Origin: Aurantiacibacter xanthus
Lineage (GTDB): Bacteria > Pseudomonadota > Alphaproteobacteria > Sphingomonadales > Sphingomonadaceae
Assembly (NCBI RefSeq): GCF_003584015.1
Contig: NZ_QXFM01000069.1
Span: 1 to 39,137 of the forward strand
Length of the DNA stretch: 39,137 bases
Direction of reading: 5' to 3'
Positions 6,125-15,047 of the stretch are shown here, one piece after another. The number at the start of each line of letters is the position of its first letter. Positions within the stretch are counted from its first letter, which is position 1. Both the position numbers and the translations under genes were made by a program. Below the pieces are notes generated by a model. It was not told the DNA's origin and did not search any database. It worked only from the letters and a program-made list of their open reading frames with translations.

Positions 6125-7594
6125 TCAGCCCATGGCGGCGAGCTTCTTTGCCCGCCTGCGCTGCACGCTTGAGCCGATCCCGATCGCCTCGCGATATTTC
6201 GCCACCGTGCGCCGGGCGAGATCGAGCCCTTCCGCCTTGAGCATATCCACCAGCGTATCGTCCGACAGGATTTTCGCCGGGTCTTCCGCGTCGGTCAGCG
6301 CCTTGATGCGGGCCTTTACCGCCTCGGCGCTCGCGCCTTCGCCGTCCGCGCCGCCGCCTACGCCTGATGTAAAGAAATACTTCAGTTCGAAAGTACCGCG
6401 CTCGCAGTGGAGGTACTTGTTGCTCGTCACCCGGCTGACCGTGCTCTCGTGCATCTCGATTGCCTCGGCCACCTTGGCCAGCGTCAGCGGGCGCAGTTCC
6501 GACACACCGCGGCGAAAGAAGCCGTCCTGCTGCTTCACGATCTCGGCGGCGACCTTGAGGATCGTCTTCTGGCGCTGGTCCAACGCCTTGATCAGCCAGT
6601 TGGCGTCGGCCAGTTTTTCGGACAGCCAGCCGCGCGCTTCCTTGCTGGTGCAGCCGCCGCGCACTTCGAGATAGTAGCTGCGGTTGACCACGAGGCGGGG
6701 CAGGGTGTCTTCGTTGAGGCGGATGTCCCAGCCGCCGTCGCGCCCTGTGGTGAGCAGGATGTCGGGCACCACCGCAGCGCTTGTCGACCCGCCGAGTTGC
6801 AGGCCGGGACGCGGATCGTAGCTGCGCAGTTCGCCCAGCATGTCGACCAGATCCTCCTCGTCGACACCGCAGATGCGCCTGAGGTGCGCGAAGGCCCCCT
6901 TGGCGACCAGTTCGAGGTTGTCGATCAGCACCTGCATGCACGGATCGTAGCGGTCGGCCTCCTTCGCCTGCAGCGCGAGGCATTCGCTTAAACTGCGTGC
7001 GCCGACGCCGGTCGGTTCGAGCATCTGCACGAGGTCGAGCGCCTGCTCGACCTCGGCGATGGGCAGGCCGAGGTCGCTGGCAAGATCGCGCATTGAGGCG
7101 GTGAGGTAGCCTGCCTCGTCGAGCATGCCGATGATGTGGCGCATGACGAAGGCCACCTGCGGATCGTGCGCGACCGAGCCGACCTGCGCTTCAAGGTGCA
7201 TGGCGAGCGACACGGCATCGTCGCTGCGGTTTTCGAGGTCGGGCGCTTCGCCTGCGCCGCCGCCGAAGTCATTGGCCGACCAGTCGCCCGTATCGCGGTC
7301 GGTGTCGAGCGCGGTGGGATCGAGGTCGAGCGGGGCATCGGCCTCGCCCGCGCCTGCGCGGATGAGGTCGTCGGCGGTGGCGGGTTCGGGCGGCACTTCG
7401 CTCGCCGGAGCATCGCCGCTGTCCTCGCGGCTGACCTGCCCCGCTTCGAGCAGCGGGTTGGCCTCCAGCGCCTCGCCGATGAAGGTCTCGATTTCGAGGT
7501 TCGACAGCGCCAGCAGCTTGATCGCCTGCTGCAACTGCGGCGTCATCACCAGCGATTGCGACTGCCGTAAGTCGAGGCGCGGCCCCAGCGCCAT
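6125..7594 (-). CDS. rpoN: RNA polymerase sigma-54 factor
   Basis: The 489-residue protein directs RNA polymerase to -24/-12 promoters and needs an AAA-type activator. Region I is the glutamine-rich N-terminus (MALGPRLDLRQSQSLVMTPQLQQAIKLL), followed by an acidic linker (about 55-120), the core-binding domain, the helix-turn-helix region (AEAIEMHESTVSRVTSNKY) and the RpoN box ARRTVAKYRE near the C-terminus. All parts are intact. A strong AGGAGG site lies 6 bases before ATG 7594. It lies downstream of lptB in the same direction, the common lptB-rpoN order, but 128 bases apart with a palindromic repeat between. No activator gene is in the window. Confidence 0.97.
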   Translation of the reverse strand: MALGPRLDLRQSQSLVMTPQLQQAIKLLALSNLEIETFIGEALEANPLLEAGQVSREDSGDAPASEVPPEPATADDLIRAGAGEADAPLDLDPTALDTDRDTGDWSANDFGGGAGEAPDLENRSDDAVSLAMHLEAQVGSVAHDPQVAFVMRHIIGMLDEAGYLTASMRDLASDLGLPIAEVEQALDLVQMLEPTGVGARSLSECLALQAKEADRYDPCMQVLIDNLELVAKGAFAHLRRICGVDEEDLVDMLGELRSYDPRPGLQLGGSTSAAVVPDILLTTGRDGGWDIRLNEDTLPRLVVNRSYYLEVRGGCTSKEARGWLSEKLADANWLIKALDQRQKTILKVAAEIVKQQDGFFRRGVSELRPLTLAKVAEAIEMHESTVSRVTSNKYLHCERGTFELKYFFTSGVGGGADGEGASAEAVKARIKALTDAEDPAKILSDDTLVDMLKAEGLDLARRTVAKYREAIGIGSSVQRRRAKKLAAMG

Positions 7595-7610
7595 GATATC
7601 CTCCTAAGTC

Positions 7611-7702
7611 CGCTCGCCCTGAGCCTGTCGAAGGGCTGCTTTCTCTTTCCGTTCCGTGGCAGAAGTGAAAGGCAATCCTTCGACAGGCTCAGGATGAGCG
7701 GT
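7611..7702. repeat. Palindromic intergenic element (CCTGAGCCTGTCGAAGG type)
   Basis: Two arms, 7611-7639 and 7674-7702, are near-perfect reverse complements centred on CCTGAGCCTGTCGAAGG / CCTTCGACAGGCTCAGG, separated by about 34 bases. This motif is a well-known dispersed intergenic repeat in sphingomonads, from memory. It fills the gap between the lptB stop and the rpoN start and could fold in the transcript between the two genes. Confidence 0.85.
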
Positions 7703-7722
7703 GTTTGGGCAGCTCTTCACCA

Positions 7723-8538
7723 TCAAAGCGAGAAGTCCTCGCCCAGATAGAGGCGGCGCACGTTTTCATCCGCCACCAGCTCCTGCGGCGAGCCTGCGAA
7801 CAGCACCTGGCCGCCGTAGATGATGCAGGCGCGGTCGACGATGTCGAGCGTCTCGCGCACGTTGTGGTCGGTGATCAGCACCCCGATCCCGCGCCCCTTC
7901 AGGTCTTTCACGAGGTGGCGGATATCGCTGATCGAGAGCGGGTCGATCCCCGCGAACGGCTCGTCGAGCAGCATGATCGAGGGCTTGGCCGCCAGCGCGC
8001 GGGCGATTTCGCAGCGCCGCCGCTCGCCGCCCGACAGCGCCATCGCCGGGCTGTCGCGCAGGCGGGTGATGTGGAACTCCTCCAGCAGCCGCTCCAGCTC
8101 GGCCTTGCGAATGGTCTTGTCCGGTTCGACCATTTCGAGCACGCACATGATGTTCTGCTCGACCGTCATCCCGCGAAAGATGCTGGTCTCCTGCGGCAGA
8201 TAGCCGAGGCCAAGGATCGAGCGGCGGTACATCGGCAGCTTGGTGACATCGACGCCGTCCATCAGGATGCGGCCCGAGTCGGGCTTCACCAGTCCCATGA
8301 TCGAGTAGAAACAGGTCGTCTTGCCCGCGCCGTTCGGTCCGAGCAGCCCGAGCACCTCGCCCTTGGCCACGGTCAGCGAGATATCGGACAGGACGCTGCG
8401 CTTGTCGTAGCTCTTGGCGATCGAGACCACTTCGAGCCCGCCCTGTGGCGGCAGCTCGGGGGCGGCGTTGGAGGGAGCATCGGCCATGGTTTCGGCCAGA
8501 TCCCGCGGGTCGATGGTGCTGTCGTCAGTCGCGCTCAT
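7723..8538 (-). CDS. lptB: LPS export ABC transporter ATP-binding protein
   Basis: LptB is the ATPase of the LptBFGC complex that pulls lipopolysaccharide from the inner membrane to the Lpt bridge. The 271-residue protein has Walker A GPNGAGKTT (about residues 69-77), Q-loop LPQE, signature LSGGERRR, Walker B IMLLDEP and the switch histidine in TDHNV. An extra N-terminal stretch of about 33 residues precedes the usual start (GGLEVVSIAKSY); a start inside this stretch is possible. lptA and lptC, often directly upstream, are absent; a divergent membrane-protein gene is there instead. Confidence 0.95.
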   Translation of the reverse strand: MSATDDSTIDPRDLAETMADAPSNAAPELPPQGGLEVVSIAKSYDKRSVLSDISLTVAKGEVLGLLGPNGAGKTTCFYSIMGLVKPDSGRILMDGVDVTKLPMYRRSILGLGYLPQETSIFRGMTVEQNIMCVLEMVEPDKTIRKAELERLLEEFHITRLRDSPAMALSGGERRRCEIARALAAKPSIMLLDEPFAGIDPLSISDIRHLVKDLKGRGIGVLITDHNVRETLDIVDRACIIYGGQVLFAGSPQELVADENVRRLYLGEDFSL

Positions 8539-8637
8539 GAAAGCCCTCTAGCATGAAAAGTGCGCCGTTGAAGGACAATTGGCAGGGTTCATGCATGGCC
8601 ATCCTCGCAGCGATAGTCTCAGCGATTGAACATATGG

Positions 8638-8704
8638 TTGACAGGCTTGCAAGACTGCGGCGGATCTGACAGTCTGCTTAGACAATTGGGATTAGGAGCA
8701 CGTC
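8638..8704 (+). promoter_or_regulatory. Possible promoter upstream of the small membrane protein gene
   Basis: TTGACA at 8638-8643 is a perfect -35-like hexamer; the best -10 candidates 17-18 bases later (CGGATC/GGATCT) are weak. AGGAG at 8694-8698 is the ribosome binding site for the gene starting at 8705. Confidence 0.35.
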
Positions 8705-9097
8705 ATGGTTGACGCTCTGACAAAAAGCCTCGCTCGCAAGCAGGCCGCAGCAGACGGTCGGGCGAAAGGCGCAGTCGACTACCGCAAGCGGATCAGCGAC
8801 CATGTCGCCTTCGGGCTGCTGGTCTATACCGGCCTCCACATCTTCGTGACCATGGGCGCGCTGAAGACGGGCAAAGGCAATATCCTGCCCTATTTCTCGC
8901 TCATCGTGCTGGTGGCGGCGATCATTCCGGCCTGCCGCTGGTTCGAGAAACGCTGGGAAGGGCTGAGCGATGCCGAGGCGGGCGATCCCGCGCTGGCCGG
9001 GGCCTTCCACCGTGACGTGGCGATGATCTGGGCGGGCGCGCTGTGCCTGCCGGTGGTTCTTACCCTGTTTGCCAAGGCCGCGCTGGCGCTGTTCTGA
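8705..9097 (+). CDS. Hypothetical membrane protein
   Basis: A 130-residue protein with three predicted membrane segments: about residues 34-51 (VAFGLLVYTGLHIFVTMG), 60-78 (ILPYFSLIVLVAAIIPA) and 106-128 (VAMIWAGALCLPVVLTLF). The N-terminus is basic and hydrophilic. I do not recognise a family. A TAGGAG ribosome binding site before ATG 8705 supports the start. The next gene, a BON-MscS channel, begins 46 bases later on the same strand, so the two may be cotranscribed and this protein may act with that channel; this is an inference from position only. Confidence 0.75.
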   Translation: MVDALTKSLARKQAAADGRAKGAVDYRKRISDHVAFGLLVYTGLHIFVTMGALKTGKGNILPYFSLIVLVAAIIPACRWFEKRWEGLSDAEAGDPALAGAFHRDVAMIWAGALCLPVVLTLFAKAALALF

Positions 9098-9143
9098 GCA
9101 CCTGCCGGTGCCGCTGGGCATCGTCCGATTGTGTGCTAGACCC

Positions 9144-10565
9144 ATGGCGATGACGCTCGTTCGCCCGTTCTTCGCCTGCCTGTTCATGGCGCTGGCTGTG
9201 GCCACTCCGCCTGCACCGGGCATGGCAGCACCGGCGAGCGGGGCGCAGGTCTTCACCGGCGACTCTGCCGCCGCTCCCGACGCGGCCCAGTCGACACCGC
9301 CCGCCGCCCCGATTGCGCTCGAACGCGAGGCCGGGCAGGACGCGCGGATCGTCGCCCGCCTGTCCGACATCTTCGCCAATGTTCCCAGCCTTGCCGATGT
9401 GACGGTCAGCGCCAGCGAAGGCGTGGTGACGCTCGGCGGCCTCGCCCCCGACAATGCCGCCATCGCGCGAGCCGAGGCGATTGCCGCGGGCGTCGATGGG
9501 GTGGTGACGGTCGAGAACGGGATCAGCCGCGATGTCTCGATCGATGTCGGGGCCGAGGCGCAGGGCCTGCACGATCGCCTGACCGGCCTGCTGCGCAGCC
9601 TGCCGCTGGTGGGGCTGGCCGTGCTTGCGGGGCTGGCCATCGCCGCTTTCGGCTATCTGCTCGCCTCGTTCGGCGGCTTGTGGCGTCGGGTCACGCCCAA
9701 CGCCTTCCTTGCCGAACTGATCGCCAGCGCCTTGCGCTTCATCTTCGTGCTCGGCGGCGTGGTGGTGGCGCTCGACATGATCGGGGCGGGCGCACTGATG
9801 GGCGCGGTGCTTGGTGGGGCGGGCGTGATCGGCGTGGCGCTGGGCTTTGCGATGCGCGATACGGTCGAGAACTATGTCGCTTCGCTGATGCTGAGCCTGC
9901 GCCAGCCGTTCCGCCCCAACGACTGGGTGGTGATCGACGACCGCGAAGGCCGCGTGGTGCGCCTCACCAGCCGCGCCACCATCCTGATGACGCTCGACGG
10001 CAATCACCTGCGCATTCCCAACTCCACGGTCTTCAAGGCGGTGATCCTCAACTACACCACCAACCCGCAGCGGCGGTTCGATTTCGTGCTCGGTGTCGAT
10101 GCCGACGACGATGTCGAGGCTGCGCGGGTGCTGGGGCGGCAGGTGCTGGCGGGGCTTGCCTTCGTGCTCGACAAGCCCGCGCCCGAGGCGCGGCTGGTCG
10201 ATGTCGGCGATTCGAATGTGCAGGTGCGCTTTCTCGGCTGGATCGACCAGAGCGCCAGCGACTGGCACCGCGCCCGCAGCCGCGCGATCCTGGAGGTGAA
10301 GGCGGCGCTGGAGGCGGCGGGCTTCGGCCTGCCCGAGCCGATCTATCGCCTGCGCTTCGACCAACGCACCGAGCCCTTGCCGCTGCAAAGCACCCGCCGC
10401 GCCGAGCCGGACAGAGCGCCAGCTCCGCCGCCATCGCCGGTCGCTGCGGCGAACCATGCCGAAGACCTCGGTCCGCAGGACGAGATTGCGCGCATGGTGG
10501 ACGAAGAGCGCGCCACCAGCCCGGCGGACAACGACCTGCTCGACGCCTCGCGGCCGGTCGAATGA
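9144..10565 (+). CDS. BON-domain MscS-family mechanosensitive channel
   Basis: This 473-residue protein combines a signal peptide (MAMTLVRPFFACLFMALAVA, cleavage near MAAPAS), a periplasmic BON domain (about residues 45-115, VTVSASEGVVTLGGLA and GVVTVENGI), three membrane helices (about 140-270) and the MscS pore and beta domain (GVIGVALGFAMRDTVENYVAS, FRPNDWVVID, then LRIPNSTVFKAVILNY). BON domains bind membranes or other envelope components, so it may place the channel against the envelope. The C-terminal about 60 residues are Pro/Ala-rich and acidic. Start ATG 9144 begins the signal peptide; ATG 9150 is an alternative. It ends on a strong bidirectional terminator facing ppa. Confidence 0.9.
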   Translation: MAMTLVRPFFACLFMALAVATPPAPGMAAPASGAQVFTGDSAAAPDAAQSTPPAAPIALEREAGQDARIVARLSDIFANVPSLADVTVSASEGVVTLGGLAPDNAAIARAEAIAAGVDGVVTVENGISRDVSIDVGAEAQGLHDRLTGLLRSLPLVGLAVLAGLAIAAFGYLLASFGGLWRRVTPNAFLAELIASALRFIFVLGGVVVALDMIGAGALMGAVLGGAGVIGVALGFAMRDTVENYVASLMLSLRQPFRPNDWVVIDDREGRVVRLTSRATILMTLDGNHLRIPNSTVFKAVILNYTTNPQRRFDFVLGVDADDDVEAARVLGRQVLAGLAFVLDKPAPEARLVDVGDSNVQVRFLGWIDQSASDWHRARSRAILEVKAALEAAGFGLPEPIYRLRFDQRTEPLPLQSTRRAEPDRAPAPPPSPVAAANHAEDLGPQDEIARMVDEERATSPADNDLLDASRPVE

Positions 10566-10598
10566 AAAAGGGCCGGAGTTTCCGCTCCGGCCCTTTTC
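10565..10598. terminator. Bidirectional rho-independent terminator
   Basis: A perfect 13-bp stem (AAAAGGGCCGGAG / CTCCGGCCCTTTT) with a 6-base loop lies between the stops of the channel gene and ppa, with A and T runs on the two sides. It can therefore work for both converging transcripts. Confidence 0.9.
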
Positions 10599-10602
10599 GA
10601 AA

Positions 10603-11136
10603 TTACTTGGCGTCGTTGTAGCGTTCGATCGCTTCGAGCACCACGCGGCGGGCCTCATCGGCGCCGCCCCAGGTGCCCACGCGCACCCACTTTTCCTTTT
10701 CGAGGTCTTTGTAGTGGGTGAAGAAGTGCTCGATCTGCATCAGCACGATCTCGGGCAGATCGCCCTTTTCGTTGACGTCGCGGTAGTAGGGGAAGGTCGA
10801 ATCGACCGGCACGCACAGCAGCTTCTCGTCGCCGCCGTGCTCGTCTTCGAGGTTCAGCACCGCGATCGGGCGCGCGCGAACCACGCAGCCGGGGATGAAC
10901 GGGCTGCGCGCCACGACCAGCGCGTCGAGCGGGTCGCCATCGGGCGAAAGCGTGTGCGGCACGAAGCCATAGTTCGCCGGATAGCGCATCGGCGTGTGCA
11001 GGATGCGGTCGACGAACAGCGCGCCCGACTGCTTGTCGAATTCATACTTCACCGGCTCGCCGCCGACCGGAACCTCGATCAGAACGTTCAGGCTTTCGGG
11101 CGGATTGTCGCCGGTGGGGATGTGTTCGATACGCAT
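10603..11136 (-). CDS. ppa: Inorganic pyrophosphatase (family I)
   Basis: The 177-residue enzyme hydrolyses pyrophosphate to phosphate, driving biosynthetic reactions in the cytoplasm. The family I signature DGDPLDALVV with its metal-binding aspartates is present, as are KYEFDK, RYPANYGFVP, and the C-terminal FFTHYKDLE and VGTWGGADEA segments. Length and motifs are those of hexameric bacterial enzymes. It is a single gene, divergent from hisS across a 221-base spacer that should hold both promoters. Confidence 0.97.
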   Translation of the reverse strand: MRIEHIPTGDNPPESLNVLIEVPVGGEPVKYEFDKQSGALFVDRILHTPMRYPANYGFVPHTLSPDGDPLDALVVARSPFIPGCVVRARPIAVLNLEDEHGGDEKLLCVPVDSTFPYYRDVNEKGDLPEIVLMQIEHFFTHYKDLEKEKWVRVGTWGGADEARRVVLEAIERYNDAK

Positions 11137-11357
11137 GAAGTTGATGGTCCTCTGGTGAAGAAAACGGGCAAGACTTTGTGTTCGTGGCCGAACTCGGTTG
11201 GCCGACTAGCCCAACGATTGTGCGATTGCGAGAGACAATTGCCCTGTGTGCCACAATGCGTCTGGTCTTCGCGGCAGGATGAAAATGGCGGGCGCTGCGG
11301 GAGGCTGGCGGAGGAGAGATTGCGGAAATATCCGCCACCTCCTAAACGCCCCATCCC

Positions 11358-12707
11358 ATGAGCAAGATCAAGACGCCGCAGGCCATTCGCGGCACCCAGG
11401 ACATTTTCGGAGCCGACGCCGAGGCCTTCGCCTTCGTGGTCGAAACCTTCGAGCGCGTGCGCAAGCTGTACCGGTTCCGCCGGGTCGAAATGCCGGTGTT
11501 CGAAAAGACCGAGGTGTTTAGTCGCGCGATCGGCGAGACGACGGACGTGGTCTCCAAGGAGATGTATTCGTTCGAGGATCGGGGTGGGGAATCGCTCACC
11601 TTGCGGCCCGAGTTCACGGCGGGGATTGCGCGCGCCTTTCTCACCAACGGCTGGCAGCAGCACGCGCCGCTGAAGGTCGCGACCCACGGGCCGCTGTTCC
11701 GCTATGAGCGGCCGCAGAAGGGGCGCTATCGCCAGTTCCACCAGATCGACGCCGAGATTCTGGGCGCGGGCGAGCCGCAGGCCGATGTCGAGCTGCTCGC
11801 CATGGCCGACCAGCTTTTGAAGGAGCTGGGGATCGAGGGCGTGACCTTGCATCTCAACACACTGGGCGACGGCGATTCCCGCGAAGCCTGGCGCGCGGCG
11901 CTGATCGAATACTTTGCGGCGGTGCGCGGCGAGCTGAGCGAGGATTCGCAGGAGCGGCTGGAGAAGAACCCGCTGCGCATTCTCGATTCAAAAGACCCGC
12001 GCGACCGCAAGTTCGTGGGTGATGCGCCGCGGATCGACCAGTTCCTGTCGGACGATGCACGCGCCTTCTTCGATGCCGTGACCACCGGTCTCGATGCGGC
12101 GGGGGTGAAGTGGGCGCGGGCCGAGAGCCTTGTGCGCGGGCTCGATTACTATCGCCACACCGCCTTCGAGTTCATTCCTGACGAGGGCTCGGCAGCAGCT
12201 GCGGCCTTGGGGTCGCAAAGCACGATTCTGGGCGGCGGGCGCTACGATGGCCTGATGGAGAGCCTCGGCGGCGCGCCGACCCCGGCGGTCGGCTGGGCGG
12301 CCGGGATCGAGCGGCTGGCGATGCTGGTGCAGGCACCAACGGATTCCATGACGCTAGCTATCGTCATTGAAGATAAAGAGTTGCGCTTTAACAACATTGG
12401 GCAAATGATGGCTTCAGCCTGCCGGAAAGCAGGCATCCCAACACTTGTTTATAGTTCGGGCAGTCCCAAAAAGCGCTACGACAAGGCGCTCAAGGCTAAT
12501 CCCAATGCCATTTTTGTCTTGGGTGGGCCGGAAGCGGACGGCGAAGTTGCCAGATTAACGATTCGGCATCCCAATTCACCGGATGAGGACATTGTGGCGG
12601 CACTGGGCCATGCGCCGATGAATTTGATGCGTAGTGTCTTCGGTGTGCCTGACGCATATTGGCAGCGTATTGTGCATGACGGCGGCACAGTTTCGCTGTT
12701 GTCCTAA
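11358..12707 (+). CDS. hisS: Histidyl-tRNA synthetase, with an unusual C-terminal domain
   Basis: This class II synthetase charges tRNA-His. The catalytic part is clear: motif 1 near the N-terminus ([12 protein letters not shown]...), motif 2 in [21 protein letters not shown], the histidine-A loop [13 protein letters not shown] and histidine-B GGGRYDGL (residues 1-328). From about base 12340 the DNA changes to visibly lower GC and different codons (many TT, AA and AT codons). The C-terminal anticodon-binding region (about residues 329-449) keeps the outline [24 protein letters not shown] but is diverged, with an extra tail ending VSLLS. A horizontally acquired or recombined C-terminal domain is the simplest reading. 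Length 449 is within the family range. Confidence 0.94.
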   Translation: MSKIKTPQAIRGTQDIFGADAEAFAFVVETFERVRKLYRFRRVEMPVFEKTEVFSRAIGETTDVVSKEMYSFEDRGGESLTLRPEFTAGIARAFLTNGWQQHAPLKVATHGPLFRYERPQKGRYRQFHQIDAEILGAGEPQADVELLAMADQLLKELGIEGVTLHLNTLGDGDSREAWRAALIEYFAAVRGELSEDSQERLEKNPLRILDSKDPRDRKFVGDAPRIDQFLSDDARAFFDAVTTGLDAAGVKWARAESLVRGLDYYRHTAFEFIPDEGSAAAAALGSQSTILGGGRYDGLMESLGGAPTPAVGWAAGIERLAMLVQAPTDSMTLAIVIEDKELRFNNIGQMMASACRKAGIPTLVYSSGSPKKRYDKALKANPNAIFVLGGPEADGEVARLTIRHPNSPDEDIVAALGHAPMNLMRSVFGVPDAYWQRIVHDGGTVSLLS

Positions 12708-12712
12708 CCACC

Positions 12713-12802
12713 CGTCGCCCCGGACTTGATCCGGGGCTGGGCTGTTCACATTGGCAAGGCCCGACTAAACAAGCCCGGTCCCGGATCAAGTCCGGGACGA
12801 CG
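12713..12802. repeat. Palindromic intergenic element (GTCGCCCCGGACTTGATCCGGGG type)
   Basis: Arms at 12713-12738 and 12772-12802 are inverted copies. Each arm is itself a hairpin (CCCCGGA-CTTGA-TCCGGGG on the left, CCCGGA-TCAAG-TCCGGG on the right). It starts 6 bases after the hisS stop and ends 14 bases before prfA. A degraded half copy lies near 4177-4203. This looks like a dispersed repeat common in alphaproteobacterial spacers, and it may also act as a terminator-like structure. Confidence 0.85.
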
Positions 12803-12816
12803 AGTTAGAGAACCCC

Positions 12817-13884
12817 GTGCAGATACCCGAAGAACGCCTCCGCCAGATCACCGCCCGCTTTGCGGAGCTTGAGGCACGCATGGCCTCGGGTCAGCTCGAG
12901 GGCGAGGCTTTCGTGGCTGCCAGCCGCGACTACGCCGAACTCGAACCCGTCGCCAGGGCTGCCAGCGAGGTTCAGGCCATGCGCGAGGAAATCGCCGGGC
13001 TCACCGAGATGCTCGCCGATCCCGAGATGAAGGCCATGGCTGAGGACGAATTGGCCCAGCTCAAAAAGGCCCTGCCTGAGGCCGAACATGCGCTCGCCAT
13101 TGCCATGTTGCCCAAGGACGAGGCCGACCAGCGCCCCGCCATGCTTGAAATCCGCGCTGGCACCGGCGGCGACGAGGCGGCGCTGTTCGCGGGCGACCTG
13201 TTCCGCATGTACGAACGCTTTGCCAGCGAAAACGGCTGGAAGGTCGAGCCGGTCAGCATGAACGCCAGCGACGCGGGCGGGTTCAAGGAGATCGTTGCCA
13301 ACGTCACCGGGCAGGGCGTGTTCGCGAAGCTCAAGTGGGAGAGCGGGGTCCACCGGGTCCAGCGCGTGCCGGTCACCGAAAGCGGCGGGCGCATCCACAC
13401 CTCCGCGGCGACCGTCGCCGTGCTGCCCGAGCCGACCGAGGTTGACGTCCAGATCAACGACAACGACCTGAAAATCGACATCTATCGCGCCTCAGGCGCA
13501 GGCGGTCAGCACGTCAACACCACCGATTCGGCGGTGCGCATCACCCACCTGCCGAGCGGCCTCGTGGTGATCCAGCAGGACGAGCGCAGCCAGCACAAGA
13601 ACCGCGCCAAGGCGATGCAGGTACTGCGCGCGCGGCTCTATGAGAAAATGCGCGAGGAAGCCCACGGCGAGGAAGCGGCGGCGCGCAAGGCGATGGTCGG
13701 CAGCGGCGACCGTTCGGAGCGCATCCGCACCTACAATTTCCCGCAAGGCCGCGTGACCGATCACCGCATCGGCCTCACCCTGCACAAGCTCGACGAGGTG
13801 CTGGCAGGCACGGCGCTCGGCGAAGTGGTCGATGCGCTGACGGCGGAAGACGAGGCCAAGCGACTCGCCGCGATGGGGGCGTGA
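12817..13884 (+). CDS. prfA: Peptide chain release factor 1
   Basis: RF1 recognises UAA and UAG stop codons and triggers peptide release. The 355-residue protein has the GGQ catalytic motif in [23 protein letters not shown] and, in the codon-reading domain, [23 protein letters not shown], whose PxT tripeptide (here PVT) marks RF1 rather than RF2. The start is GTG 12817; the sequence from MQIPEERL matches the family N-terminus and no ATG is nearby. The ribosome binding site is poor. prmC, the methyltransferase that modifies its GGQ glutamine, follows directly. Confidence 0.97.
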   Translation: MQIPEERLRQITARFAELEARMASGQLEGEAFVAASRDYAELEPVARAASEVQAMREEIAGLTEMLADPEMKAMAEDELAQLKKALPEAEHALAIAMLPKDEADQRPAMLEIRAGTGGDEAALFAGDLFRMYERFASENGWKVEPVSMNASDAGGFKEIVANVTGQGVFAKLKWESGVHRVQRVPVTESGGRIHTSAATVAVLPEPTEVDVQINDNDLKIDIYRASGAGGQHVNTTDSAVRITHLPSGLVVIQQDERSQHKNRAKAMQVLRARLYEKMREEAHGEEAAARKAMVGSGDRSERIRTYNFPQGRVTDHRIGLTLHKLDEVLAGTALGEVVDALTAEDEAKRLAAMGA

Positions 13885-13892
13885 TGCGCCAT

Positions 13893-13959
13893 CCGTTCGC
13901 CTCGAGCGCAGTCGAGAGGCGGGCGTGCACTGGGTCTCGACTGCGCTCGACACGAACGG
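13893..13959. repeat. Palindromic intergenic element (TCGACTGCGCTCGA type) reaching the prmC ribosome binding site
   Basis: Arms at 13893-13918 and 13933-13959 pair as CCGTTCG...TCGAGCGCAGTCGAGA and its reverse complement, around a 14-base loop. The right arm ends in CGG, which is the first part of the GGAGG ribosome binding site (13958-13962) of prmC. The motif is a known kind of dispersed sphingomonad repeat, from memory. Confidence 0.85.
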
Positions 13960-13969
13960 AGGTCGCGCT

Positions 13970-14791
13970 TTGACTATCGCCGACCTTATCCGTCAGGCTG
14001 CCGCAAGGCTGGAACCGGTCACCGACACCGCCCGTCTCGATGCCGAACTGCTTATGGCGCATGTGCTGGGCGTCAGCCGCTCGGACCTGCTGCTGCGCCA
14101 TATGCGCGAGGAGGGGCCGCAAGACTTCGCCGCGCTGATCGACCGGCGCGCGGCCCACGAGCCGGTGGCCTATATCATCGGTGAGCAGGAATTTTACGGC
14201 CGCCCCTTCGCCGTCACCCCCGGCGTGCTGATCCCCCGCGCCGACAGCGAGACCACCGTGCAGGCCGCGCTCGACAGCGCCCGGCCCGATGCGCGGGTGC
14301 TCGATTGCGGCACCGGCTCGGGCGCGCTGCTGCTCACCTTTCTGGCCGAGCGGGCTGATGCGCGCGGCGTGGGGATCGACGCCTCGGAGGCGGCACGGCA
14401 CTGCGCGCAGACAAATACCGAGGCACTCGGTCTGGCCGAGCGGGCGCAAATCACCGCGGCGGACTGGAGCAAGCCCGGCTGGGCCGACGCTCTCGGCCAG
14501 TTCGACCTCGTCATCTCCAACCCGCCCTATGTCGAGGCCGATGCCGCGCTCAACCGGCAGGTCCGCGACTGGGAGCCTGCCGAGGCACTGTTCGCCGGGG
14601 CCGAGGGGCTCGACGACTATCGCCTGCTGATCCCGCAGCTACGCGGTCTGCTCAAGCCCGGCGGTGTCGCCGTGCTTGAAATCGGCTGGCAGCAGGCGGA
14701 AACGGTGAGCGCGCTGGCCAAGGCAGAGGGCTTCACCGCCGAACTGCGCCGCGATCTGGCGGAACGTCCGCGTGCACTGATCCTGCGATAG
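13970..14791 (+). CDS. prmC: Release factor glutamine methyltransferase
   Basis: PrmC N5-methylates the glutamine of the GGQ motif of release factors, using SAM. The roughly 273-residue protein has an N-terminal helical domain (about 1-75), the FYGRPFAVTPGVLIPRADSE linker, the SAM-binding LDCGTGSGALLL motif and the catalytic VISNPPYVE motif that holds the glutamine. The best start is TTG 13970, seven bases after a GGAGG site and giving the normal N-terminus (M)TIADLIRQAAARLE; upstream ATGs would be inside the palindromic repeat. Gene order prfA-prmC matches function. Confidence 0.94.
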   Translation: MTIADLIRQAAARLEPVTDTARLDAELLMAHVLGVSRSDLLLRHMREEGPQDFAALIDRRAAHEPVAYIIGEQEFYGRPFAVTPGVLIPRADSETTVQAALDSARPDARVLDCGTGSGALLLTFLAERADARGVGIDASEAARHCAQTNTEALGLAERAQITAADWSKPGWADALGQFDLVISNPPYVEADAALNRQVRDWEPAEALFAGAEGLDDYRLLIPQLRGLLKPGGVAVLEIGWQQAETVSALAKAEGFTAELRRDLAERPRALILR

Positions 14792-15047
14792 GGGCTTGGC
14801 AAAGGCCTCGCGAACCTCTAACCCTTTCTTCAAGCCTTGGGTGCAGAGGATAATTCCTGCACCTGACAGGCCTACCCAGACATTCTCTGCAAAGGCTGCC
14901 GGATTGCAGCGCTGGCAGGTGAATAACAGCGGGAATGCGCACCACCCGTGGTGCCAGCACGAAGGGTCATGTGGCCGCAGGGCAAGACTAGCTTTCAGCA
15001 TGGAACAGCTTTTTCCGACCCGGCCGAATTGAGGAAGCGGATTTCTC
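14792..15047. other. Spacer between prmC and the DUF4167 gene
   Basis: A 256-base gap with no convincing gene. It includes a GTGCAG/CTGCAC inverted repeat near 14849-14870 and a drop in GC, so it probably holds the promoter of the downstream DUF4167-lnt-metK group. A GAGGAAG site (15031-15037) lies before the TTG at 15048. Confidence 0.4.
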
